The translations under genes and the position numbers were made by a program. The notes beneath the pieces are model-generated. The model did not search any database. It was given only the letters and a program-made list of their open reading frames with translations, and was not told where the DNA came from. 64,000 nt of DNA, taken from NCBI RefSeq assembly GCF_001640805.2, contig NC_066854.1, positions 12,750,776-12,814,775 on the forward strand, read 5' to 3'. This DNA is from Lates calcarifer. Taxonomy: Eukaryota > Chordata > Actinopteri > Centropomidae. Positions 47,302 through 58,219 of this stretch are shown here, one piece after another. Within the stretch, counting starts at the first letter, position 1, and each line of letters opens with the position of its first letter.

Positions 47302-48212
47302 CAGTTAACTCTGGACGGGACCACTGACTTGTACACTGCAAGCAGCGCCTGTGCACCCATGCATACGATGGCAAAATGGATGAGGGTCACTCCCTGAGAT
47401 ATTCGTTGGAATCGAGCTGCTGCTAACATTTGCTCAACTTGTTTCTTTGATAACTTATGATCCAGAAAATCCTTCATTTGATTAAATATGTATAGTTAAA
47501 AAACAACCGACATGCTGGATGTGTCAAAGTGGCGACACATTCAGTGTCTCAGAACTTTTTGATTGCACCTTGTACGCTACATAGCACATGATTGTGCAGT
47601 ACATCTACCTGCTGCAATGTTGGATAGTCAGGATAGGACAGGATATTTTGCAGGTTCACTTTGTGCTTCAGATGTTCTTTGCTGTATTTTCACAAACTGT
47701 GGGTACAAACAATGCATCCCTGCTTCTCTCTATGAAAGAAAGAAAATCTGATGTATGAATGATCAGCAAAACAGTTGCTATGTTTTATGGTGTAGATAAA
47801 TTGGTGGTTCTTTGGTCTTCAAACTCTGAACTCCAACCTGCTGCATCCACAGTGTTCCTGATCCAAATCTAATCATACTTTAATCATTAACTGTCCTCTT
47901 ATCACAGCCGCACACCTACATAACTACATATACACAGTATACCACACATTGCACCTGCACAACTCCCATTCTCACACAGACGCAGTGATTGTGCAAATGG
48001 AGCATAAATGAAATATTGACCCAGAGGATTCATGCGTACTCATCACTTTATGTGAGCGATGTATGAATTAGATATGCTAATGAAGCTGCACAGACTGTCA
48101 GTAAGAGATATGATGATGATGATATAGAAGAAGAGAATCAAGTTGTTTGGGACTCACAAACACATCCCATCAGCCCCTTCACCTCCCCTGCCAGTCCGTC
48201 TAGTTATACATT

Positions 48213-48523
48213 CACAGAGCATTTTATTAGGAACACTGTATTAATACTGGATAGGGCCTTCTTTTGCTCTCTCAGTAGTTATCTGAGTTACCATAGCGCT
48301 TCTGTCAGCTGCAAGCCAGCCCAGCCATTGTCCTCTGACCTATCACATCAACAAAGTTTGATGCAAAGTTGTTTGTTGCACCATCCTTTGTACACTGTAC
48401 TGCTGCCACATGATTGGCTGATTGGGTAATTACATGAATAACAACCTAAGAACCTGGGAGGAGATAAAAGGGAGAGAGAAGACACCACCTTAACAGCAGG
48501 TGTTCCTAATAAAGTGCTCAGTG
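48213..48523. mobile_element. Internally deleted Tc1-like element (MITE)
   Basis: The left end holds GAGCATTTTATTAGGAACAC. The right end, reverse-complemented, holds GAGCACTTTATTAGGAACAC. One mismatch in 20. These are the typical ends of a fish Tc1/mariner family. Only about 310 bp remain and there is no transposase frame. Confidence 0.8.
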
Positions 48524-49200
48524 TGTGTAGAAGCTCATAGATGTAGAGGATTCAAACCCTCAAAGTAGGATCTGGATAAATATTACATCTATTATGAAGA
48601 AGCAGTTGATCTTTAGCAGTTGAAGCATATTGAACCCTTAATGATGCATTCAGTTACGATATGAAGTGAAATTCACATCCTCTTAAAATTTGTGCTATAT
48701 TTAAACAAATTTAAAACATGCATACAAACAGGAATTTACTGCTTATCCTTATACATACAGAAGATAGTCTGAGGATTTGAGGATGTGCTTGTATGTTACT
48801 GTTACAATATGAGTAGGACATTAGTAATCTACTTTAAGTGGATGTCCTTGACCTGGGATGACAACACTACAACCCTGTGTGTGAGTATGTGTGTGTGTGT
48901 GTGTGTGTTTCTGTGTGTGCTGGTGGTGAATTTTTGTGGGTTGTATAAATCGTCCACTGACTGACCACTGTGGTCAGACGCAGTGGTCAGCTTAAGTGCC
49001 CCACCCAACCCAACCCTCACCCCCCCCATCCCCTCCGCCCAACACACACACACACACACACACACACACATCTTCATTAACAAAGAAACATTTCTATTGA
49101 TCTGGTCTACAGCTGCTCCTCATGTTACAGCAAAGAAATATGTATGGGGAGCACTAAATGGGTTACACACACATACAAAATAGACACAGACAGCTTGTTA

Positions 49201-49234
<34 letters not shown>

Positions 49235-49577
49235 TTGTCATATACACATACACTTACACAGAGAAGGAAAACATACAAACGCACTCCTTCCTCTGTTACT
49301 TACACAGACACACATGCACACATGCAGAGTGACTGGTCAGTGCTAAGCAGGTTAGGGTAAATGAATTAGCATTGACCATCTCCTCACAGCATTATCTGTG
49401 GCTACAGCTTGTCACTGGTGTCAGAACTGCTAAAATATGTGTATGTATGTCTTCATCTATGTGTGCTAAATAACATGATTTTTGTGAAAAAGAAATGATC
49501 TCATTATCCAATTGGATTAATTTTCCCGAGCTGTAATTCCACTTTTAATGGAGTTTAAAGTGAAATTCTTTGGATTC

Positions 49578-49579
<2 letters not shown>

Positions 49580-49610
<31 letters not shown>

Positions 49611-49807
49611 TGTGTGTGGGAGAGAGAGAGAGAGAGGGGAGAGAGAGACTGAGATCCTTTAGCATCATAACTGTCATAGAAGAGGTTCTCCTCAGACCTA
49701 ATGCAGCCATCATTCATATACACTGGCAAAGTGTCTCATTTGTGCGTGTGTGTGTGTGCGTGTGTGTGTGTGTGTGTGTGGAAGGGGGGGGGGGGGGGGG
49801 GGGGGGT
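49580..49807. repeat. Compound microsatellite ending in a 23-G tract
   Basis: (TG)n at 49580-49618, then (AG)n to about 49648, then after 90 bp (GT)n at 49741-49780, followed by GAA and 23 consecutive G at 49784-49806. The G tract could form G-quadruplex structures and is also prone to assembly length error. Confidence 0.9.
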
Positions 49808-51114
49808 GTAGGTTGTCATTTCTGAGAGAGTTTTATAAGGAGGATGAATCTCAGTTTTGCTTGGAATGCAGACCTCCAGACAGTGACGGAGAGAAAGGGG
49901 GAAAAATGTAGAAAGAGAGAAATAATTGAAGTAGTTACAGTGGTGGTGTATGTTAGGACCGGGACTGGCCCACAATATATAACATCCTTTGGTGGAACAA
50001 TCGTCCATGTGATGTTATCAGCGTGTGGATACTGGCCCGACAGACACAGTATGGATGAAGCCAGATTTGGATGGCCCTGGCTAATTTTGGAATTGATCAA
50101 AATTTGATTGATTTGATCAGCAAATTAGACTGGTTGTTGTTTGATGTGCAGTTAGAAGTAGTCACGGCGGCTGATTAATTGACTGATGGATGGATTTCTA
50201 GCAGCATGACTAAAATGTGACACCAAAAACTGAGGTTTGTCTAATTTCTCCTACCAAAAGTTAAAATTGGTTTCATTTTGCTTTCTCTAACCTTTAGGCA
50301 AAGGCAAGTGAGGTTCAGTGGTTGAACCTGACCACTGACTGTCCGGTTAGTGGATGACCAGCTTTACCTCCTAATTCTGTGACAACCTCAGTTTGTTAAG
50401 AAAGACCATGGGAAGTGATTGAAAGCTCCAATTCTCAAGATCAAGAGCTGTTTTTTTTTGTTTGAAATTTGGAAATAGAAGCTTGACAAAAGTAATCTCA
50501 ACTTGTTACTTGCTAGCTTTTTCTGGAGCTTTTCCTGGATCTCGCTACCACATCTGACAGTCTTGTTGTGACAATGTACAATTTGTACAATTTGAGGTAT
50601 TTTCATTTTTCTAAATTTTGCTTTCCTTTATGGTTTTCTTGAAATGTTTGTAATGTAGTAAATCCTCCTTCATCTGCTGTCATACCCATTCTTGATCGTA
50701 TTAGCTTAAGTCTTGAAATGTGAAATGTAACATGAGACAGAGAGTTCAGTACATCTCTATATGACAGATAGGCAGTGCTGGACTTCTGCAGACATCAGTC
50801 AGAGCTGGCACAGCTTCAAAACCTCAAACCATGACACATGTCAACCACAATCACACACACCATCCAGCCTACACACACACACACACACACAGACATTGGT
50901 CCTGTCTGTACGTCTATAGCAATAATACATCAGATCTACCTTCATTGGAGCAGAGCTAAAATCAAACCAGCCCCCCGTCCGCCCACCCACCTCTCCCCGT
51001 CAGCCCTGGCCAAATCCAATCACAGCTCGATACTCGCTGTGATTGATTGGCTTCCAATCCAATTGAATCTCTCACAGATGGAGATGGGGGTAGGGTGTAG
51101 GGCGTAGGGGAGGA

Positions 51115-51129
51115 GGGGGGGGGGGGGGG
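51115..51129. repeat. 15-G homopolymer
   Basis: A run of 15 G within a G/A-rich stretch (51080-51200). It precedes another (GT)n-(GA)n-G tract at 51246-51311. Confidence 0.9.
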
Positions 51130-51244
51130 AGTAATTGAGAGAGATTGAGGGTGTGTGAGATAGAAGACGACTGAGGGAGAAAGGGAGAGAGAGAGGGATG
51201 TCCATATGTTTGCCAGCTCCCATTTAAAACGAGACAAGTGGAAA

Positions 51245-51277
<33 letters not shown>

Positions 51278-53544
51278 CGAGAGAGAGAGAGAGATAATAG
51301 GGGGGGGGGGGCAGATTTCTGTTTGTCTGCTGCCAGTTCCTGTTTTAATTGCTTTGTTAGAAGTTGACTGTAACTATGAACTACAAAAATGCTGAGAGAC
51401 TCCAGGGAGGATAATAAAGTGTCTCATATTTCTGCTTTTTGTTAAATAGCAGACAGATGACATGGCACAGACACATCCCCAATAAAATAGAGTTTTTATT
51501 GTAAACTGTATCAAAAACTTGTTGTAAAACTGACCAATACTGCAGAGGTTGGCTTTGGGAACCCACTTAATCTGACATATTCTGTTGAAATGTTTGTGTA
51601 ACAGGGTAGACTTGTATCAATATAGGATCTGGTGTGACACTAGTGGTGGATTTGTGGTGTATGTGTGGGTGTGGCTTTGCAGGGTGTGTTTGTGGAGTGA
51701 TTTCATGGTGATGGCTGATCTGAAACAGGTGTGCTGGATGTGACTGTACTAAACGTAAAGGCCAAATGCAAACCTGACAGCTGGTAAACTAGCAATAAAT
51801 AGCTGAGGTCCCAATGGTCCTGATGTTGAGTTAAATGTTTCAAAAACCCTAGATTAACAGATTGCATTGAGTTACAGAAGCTAGCAGTACAGGTCAGACT
51901 TGTCATCAGGACTTAAGCTCTCTATTGTGGTCAACTTGTGTTCCTGGCTTGATTGTGGGTTTGCCGTCGGCACACTGGCTACAGTAGTTCACGAAACTAG
52001 ACCTGTGAGTAGTCACTACATCACCCTGACTCTAGCACCAAAATTTTTTGTGAAGTTGGTGAGTGAATTTCGCTGTGCCACTTTTTGGTACAACCAAAAC
52101 TTATAATAAGAAATTGAAAGCACTGACACGTCATAATACAGTGACTATTATGGTAAAAGGTGGTTCTTGTGTTCAGCAGCCACACCACGTTGTTACCACT
52201 TGTTATTTTGTGTCTCAGTCATCTCTCCCGTGAATTCTTGAGAAAAGGTTTGACCTTTTGCATCTTGATATTTACCTTGTCTTCGATCATATTTACAATG
52301 TTGTAATGATGAGCTGGTTTTGTTTATCATTACAAACCACATGTCTTTCTGCTTTGGCACTGTATATCGGAGCATATGATCTGCCTATACATTAAGGCAC
52401 TTGGGAGTTATTTGAAGTCTGAAGCCCTGCCAGTGCCCCCTGGACCAGTGCTCTTAGAATTGAATTCCAAAGTGTTCCTCCTCTTGGGAGCTCAGCCAAT
52501 CTCATTACACATCACATTATGAGATATACTGGCTGCAAAGTTAATAGTGTTGTGAGTGTTCTGCTGTAACTGAAAGGGTACACCATCTGGGGAGCATGAA
52601 AGAGCTGATAGATTTTGATACCTCTCGTCCTCAAGTGGAAAATTTGGTGTAATGGTGAATATCTATAGGAATACAGCTAGTGCTAATTATGTTGGTGTGG
52701 CCAGTTTGATGCTTTTATATGTACATAAAACATTATGACTGTGTGTCTCATGTTACGTTGTTGCGAGGTTTGACTAAACCAAATGCTTCTGTGTTAAGTT
52801 AGTACTTGAATGAATGTACTGTTGCAGTGTCAGGAGCCTCAAGGGATAAATATAGACTTGTGAAGAAGTCCAACAATCACTGGTAGATGGTGTGTGTGAG
52901 ACAGAAAAGACCACACACACATAGACACACTGGCAGATGAAAAGAAAGGCTTTATGTTGATAATGAGGCAGATTTGACATTACTCTCATTTGGATGTGGT
53001 GTTTATTTCTCTGCCTCTTCCTCCCACAATTCCCCCTGACCACAACTCCCTGTGTCCTGACAAACCAAGAGAGAGAGAGGGAAGAGACAGAGGAGGAGCA
53101 TTAAAAAAAATGGAGAGGTGAAGAAAGAGAGAGCAACCCACAGACCACATAATGGTTGTGGCATCAGTTATATGGCTAATGCTGAGAGAGAGAGAGGAAG
53201 AGAGAGAGAGACTACAGTTTGACTACTGCCTTCAGCCAACTTTCCATTTACAAGATGATACAATTCAATATATTTTCTAGTATTTTACAAAAAGTAGCAA
53301 CAGCATAGAGAACAATAGAAGGCTAGAATGAATAGAACGAATCAGACATAACAGAAAATTCTAATGGGGAAAGTAAGTTAGCAATGACATTAATGCTGGA
53401 GTGACAGTAATTCAATCCTGTTCAGGGATATAGGTGGGATTAACACAGATGGTCAAATCTTCACCAACAGATACATTAGTCTCCAGTATTCTGCTACTGT
53501 GTGCATCTCATCTGTTGGATAATGTTACATTAACAGGAGAGAAA

Positions 53545-53860
53545 AGGAAGGACCTGCAGCGGGTGGCGAGGGCGGCGCTACCCTCCTTCACAGACATTCA
53601 ACCTGTGTGATTTTAAAGGACACCCCACCCCACCCTGGACATCCTCACCTGTTCTCTGCTCTGGGAAGAGATACAGGACCAACAGATTGAAACACAGGCG
53701 GTCAAGTGCATAACCCCCTCCCCCATCCCTCCCCTCTCTTCACTGGTCTCTTTATAATATTTGCACTACTCCCTCTGTATATACCACCTCATTATGTTGT
53801 GTTTTATTTCATTTTAATTTATTATATATTGTATATTATATTCTATTAAACCTTAAAAGT
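53545..53860 (+). mobile_element. LINE 3'-end relic
   Basis: GGACCTGCAGCGGGTGGCGA and, further on, GGAAGAGATACAGGACCAAC then AGATTGAAACACAGGCGG read like the last coding part of CR1/L2-type LINEs (GKRYRTNRLK). The remainder, including CTCTGTATATACC and the AT-rich tail, fits a 3' UTR. It is strongly decayed with frame breaks. Confidence 0.55.
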
Positions 53861-54296
53861 CTTGATTTACGTAGACAAAACTTTTACAAGCAACAGGAAC
53901 TGTAATGTTGCAATGGATTCTGTGAGTTATGCTATGGGCTACAACTTGACCCCTGGTTTTTAGCTCCTATATTTGTTCCTATTTTGGAAAATATCACACC
54001 AAATATGTTATTAACAGTTCCTGTTCTGTTTGCTATGCACCACTGGATGTACTGAAAACTGTCAATCAATGATTTTGATACTATAAACATGCTGAGATAC
54101 CTGCATATCGAATCAGAGTGTGTAAAATGTGTGCTGCTGAATTTTGACAGCAGCTCTGTCGAAGGCCACATGTGCAATACATGTTGATGCGTTGGCACAA
54201 TGAGCAGGATGATAAAGCTGTTGGATATCTCCCAGCTCTTACAACACCTCCTCATATCTCTGTCTATCTCTGTTCATGTCTCCACTTTGTCCGCAG

Positions 54297-54423
54297 TCAT
54301 AAAGATTAGATGGTTCTCTTCAAACTCCTCCCGGTCGGACTAAAGTCCAGAGGTTACCTCCGCCTGCTTAACAAGACCGAGCTGAGACACCAACACTCAC
54401 ACACAGGAGACCAACACATGAAG
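54297..54423 (+). ncRNA. Candidate exon of an unrecognised transcript (exon A)
   Basis: A pyrimidine-rich tract ending TTTGTCCGCAG precedes it and a consensus AAG/GTGAGT donor follows it. Within it an ATG at 54310, directly after an in-frame TAG, opens 38 codons (MVLFKLLPVGLKSRGYLRLL...) to the donor. I recognise no protein family. It may belong to a long non-coding RNA or to a small-protein gene. It could pair with the candidate terminal exon at 57750. Confidence 0.35.
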
Positions 54424-55067
54424 GTGAGTGATCCACAGTCTGGCTGTTATGGAAATCTTTCATGTTTTCTCAATGTTTCTTCTTTTCCTTTCTTTCTAAG
54501 AATAATAAGAAGGGAAAAAAGAAACAACCAATCAGATTTCAGGCTCACTAAATTACATTAAGGTGCCTAATAGCAACCTCAAATCCCCTCACTGGCAATT
54601 TACTAAAATTCACCTATGGATTGTGTTAAGCTCGGCGACTGGTAGAAGTAAGTGTGTGGTATTAAGGTCAGTACTGGGCATCAGGAGGTGAATTTTCATT
54701 AGCCATGTCCCCTAGAAAATATATAGATATATTCTAATAACAATTTTTAAATTAATGTTTCTGCAAAGTTGCAAAGTTTCCATACAGTAGCCACATGAAA
54801 TAAGAAGAGCATGGTTAACCACTATAGAAAAGTTTTCCTTGAAGTTTGGACTCATACCTCCCAGTTGCAAATGAACCAGGCCTTGTACACAGAGGAGATC
54901 TTTTGAGTGTGAACAGACGATCAGAACCTCCAGTCGGTCAGACAGTGAACAGCTCTGTCCCAACCTGCTCGCACTGATAGTCATGTGTTTTACTGTGTAG
55001 AGATGTTACTAGGTGTTAATGCAGTCAACATGATCTCAATCCAATAGTGTCTCGATACTGGCCTGAT

Positions 55068-55068
<1 letters not shown>

Positions 55069-55105
<37 letters not shown>
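55069..55105. repeat. (CA)n microsatellite
   Basis: About 18 perfect CA units. Confidence 0.95.
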
Positions 55106-55112
<7 letters not shown>

Positions 55113-55249
55113 GTAATCTCTCTGCAATTAACAGGGCTCTGTCTCGGCAACTTGATATACACTTAGTGAAGTGGAAGAACAGAGTGAAGACAGCGAACTG
55201 AGTCAGAGACAAATATCACAGAAACATTATTGTTTTTTTTTACTACTTC

Positions 55250-55275
55250 ATATATATATATATATATATATATAT
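55250..55275. repeat. (TA)n microsatellite
   Basis: About 12 to 13 perfect TA units. Confidence 0.95.
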
Positions 55276-55514
55276 GCAAATACCGTGAGCTATTTTCCAT
55301 ACAATCGCCTTGCAAATTTTAAGACAATTTTAAGACCTTTGAAGAGTTGCAGAATAATTGTGTTTTAATGTAAAATGAAGAATAGGAAGATGGATATTAA
55401 TCTCATATATCAATCTCAGTGTGTTAAGTAAAGAGCTGGAGTCAGGATGTGGTCAGACTGGAAGACTGGAACCAGTCTCTGCTCAGTGTCAAAAATACAC
55501 CTACCAACACTGAG

Positions 55515-55745
55515 CTGTATGGTGGTGCAGTGGTTAGCACCAGCAAGCTTACAGAAGCTCCAGGTGTTCTGGTTTCCTCCCACAGTGCAAAGACCTGCAG
55601 GTTAGGTTAACTGGAGACTCTAAATTGGCCAAAAGTGTAAATGTTAGCATGAATGGTCCTTGACTCTCACCCAGTGTCAGCTTGGATTGGATCCAGCCCC
55701 CCTGCAACCTTCAAAGATAGCAGTTTTAGTTAATGGATGGATGGA
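55515..55745 (+). mobile_element. Dispersed fish repeat, copy 2 (opposite orientation to 18191-18480)
   Basis: ATGGTGGTGCAGTGGTTAGC, GGTTTCCTCCCACAGTGCAA, TTAACTGGAGACTCTAAATT and GATTGGATCCAGCCCCCCTG are the reverse-complement counterparts of the blocks in copy 1. The 3' end finishes in (ATGG)n at 55733-55745, the usual tail of this repeat. Parts of the middle are deleted. Confidence 0.7.
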
Positions 55746-56506
55746 GTTTTTAGTTTTTACGCTCTGCGAGTTGCCAGATATGGTCCATGAGCACAAGCTT
55801 TGGTTGTTGCCAAACCTGTCAACCTCACTGTGACAACACCTCAGTGAGCTGTGCACCAAGCTGTTTTCCAAGAGATAGCTCCAGCAGAAGTCTCCTATAA
55901 AAACCACAGTGTTGTTTTATACATTTCTTTTTTTTTCTTCCTGTTTTAACAATTAAAATACACAGTCTTAAAACAGGAGCTTTAGACAGCTTTGGACAGA
56001 GCCTAGGCTAGCTGTTTTCCCCTGCCTCTTTATGCTAAGCTAGGCTAACTACGTCCTGACTCCAGCCCTGTGCTTGACACACAAACACAGAACTCAACAT
56101 AAAATACAAACAGACGAATTATTGATCACCTGGTTATTTTAAAATGTTAAGATGATAAGAAATTTTGTATGCAAAACCGATTTTTAAAAATTTGTATTTA
56201 TTTTAACGTTTTTTGTTTTTTTTGTTTTTTGAACTGGCGCTACAGAAAAGTTCAGAGAGTGCCTTTAGTTTAGATACCTTGTTAGGTCACAGTTGAGAAA
56301 GTTTGGCCTGATGGTTGTGTACAAGGAAAGGGAAGACACCATAAATATCTGCACTAAATATCATGACAGTCTGGGTCATAGTTGTTCAGAAATAATGCTC
56401 TCAGTGAACTTCAATGGGCTGGCTAAAGACCACAAATCACCTTGGGAGGAGATCATTTATACTTTTTTTTTTTTTTTCAGATGCTCTATCCATACATTCA
56501 CGCCTG

Positions 56507-56546
<40 letters not shown>

Positions 56547-56715
56547 ACCTTTCTCTATCTATCTCTATCTATCTTCAGGTGTTATCTGTCCGTTTAAAGC
56601 GGAGGGCAATTAGGCCGTCAGTCTCATTAATAATACATTGTTCAGCTCGTTAATTATTTACCTTAATTGCTGATTTAAGTTTCCCTTCCCTTGACACAAA
56701 CAGCCACAAAGGGAG

Positions 56716-56717
<2 letters not shown>

Positions 56718-56759
<42 letters not shown>
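56718..56759. repeat. (CA)n microsatellite
   Basis: About 20 perfect CA units, the longest pure CA run seen in the window. Another (CA)n lies close by at about 56509-56539. Confidence 0.95.
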
Positions 56760-56762
<3 letters not shown>

Positions 56763-57749
56763 GGAGGTCACTCACTCTCAAAGGTGATAGATGGATTGAG
56801 TTTCTCCTGCTCTCTTTCCAATCTTTTCCTCTCTTTTTTATCCTATTGTGTGAGTGTGTGTGTGTGTGTGTGTGTGGGAATATGCACAGAATGCGATTCT
56901 GTAGTCGCGGATGGTGAATCACGGTTCCTAAATCAATACAGTTGATTGAGTGTAAATGAAAAGCTACTAAAACTAAGTGTCACCGTGTTTCTGTGCTTTG
57001 TTAATGAGGCTGCATACAACAGGGAATCCTAATATTTTATTAGGGGGGACATCTCAGGTTTACACATTAAATAAGAGTAGCTGATTTATTAATCAGCAAC
57101 AGGACAACTAAAATATTAATACATTTCTAATTAAGTGGGAAATATTCATTGGGAATATTCACTCTGCTTTACCTCTGTTTTTGGTTTTTGGTCTCAAGTA
57201 AAGCTAAATGTATTAGCTTAGCACACAGACTGGAAACAAAGGGTTAGCTTGTCTTTGTCCACATGTGATAGAATCTACCTAACAGCACTTAAAGCTCACT
57301 TTTAGCAACACACTCTAATCTGTGTATTCATTCAAAAATGGAAGAATAAAAAGGACGTATTGTGGTTTTGCAAGGGATTATGAACCGGACTATTACTTGG
57401 TTGACACCAGTGTTTTACATGAAGTCTGCTCTCATTACACTAGTTGATATTACTAGTTTAATGTGTTGTCTGATGGTAATGTAACAAGCCAGCTAACTTT
57501 GTATAATAATGTGTGCTACATGCTTATCTACAAACACCTTTGGACTTAACCTTGAGTCTTTATCAGCAACACATAAAGTTGTCTCCCTTTCTGTCCTTTT
57601 CTAATTTTCTTTTTTTCTTTCTTTTCCTCTCTGTCATTTGCTCTTTAACTCTTTCCTTCCCTCCCTTTTTTTTTTTTTGTTCTCTGATGGCGGTGTTATA
57701 GTCTGACTGAGTCATGAAACACACACCCTCTCTGTCTGTTTCTGTGCAG

Positions 57750-57990
57750 GTTCATGTCATCTCTCAGCGCTGTGAAGAAGGTGGTTGGAGACCTGTCAGT
57801 CTTACAGACAGACAGACAGACAGATAGTGATATGTCGCTGTCAGTAACAAGGATTCATCCTGTTGTGATGCTGCATGCTGACAGGAAATCACTGTTACTG
57901 GGTGCGAGTGTCACACTCACACACACTCTTTACTGTTCGAGGTGCACTCTCGTCTTGTGATTTCATTTTGAATAAATTAATATTTCTTTC
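57750..57990 (+). ncRNA. Candidate terminal exon of an unrecognised transcript (exon B)
   Basis: A good acceptor (TGTTTCTGTGCAG) ends at 57749, and AATAAA at 57971-57976 lies about 220 bp further on, as in a last exon. Joined to exon A in phase 0, the frame continues 25 codons (VHVISQRCEEGGWRPVSL...) and ends at a TAG inside an (ACAG)n run. Another frame from ATG 57754 is open for 68 codons. Neither shows a known domain, so a non-coding transcript is the default reading. Confidence 0.35.
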
Positions 57991-58188
57991 TGTCTTTAGC
58001 TGAAAGTTAAAGGATCAGTCTGTGTAGACTTTACAATGTCAGAATGAATTTATTTCTGCAGTGTTGCATGATGAGGCTTTTTTCACCACTACATGAAGAG
58101 GAGGCTACATGCATGTGCCTGAAATATAGTTTTTATGTTTTTTGAAAAGAAACCATTTAGGTGGTTCATTATGTCAGCATTGTATAGT

Positions 58189-58219
<31 letters not shown>

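Larger units (their letters stand above)
47302..54296. other. Intergenic region with transposon relics and microsatellites
   Basis: No protein-coding exon recognised. It contains the deleted Tc1-like element at 48213-48523, (CA)n at 49041-49070 and 49199-49226, the simple-repeat block at 49580-49807, a 15-G run at 51115-51129, a (GT)n/(GA)n pair at 51246-51293 with an 11-G run after it, and a LINE relic at 53545-53860. Confidence 0.55.
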
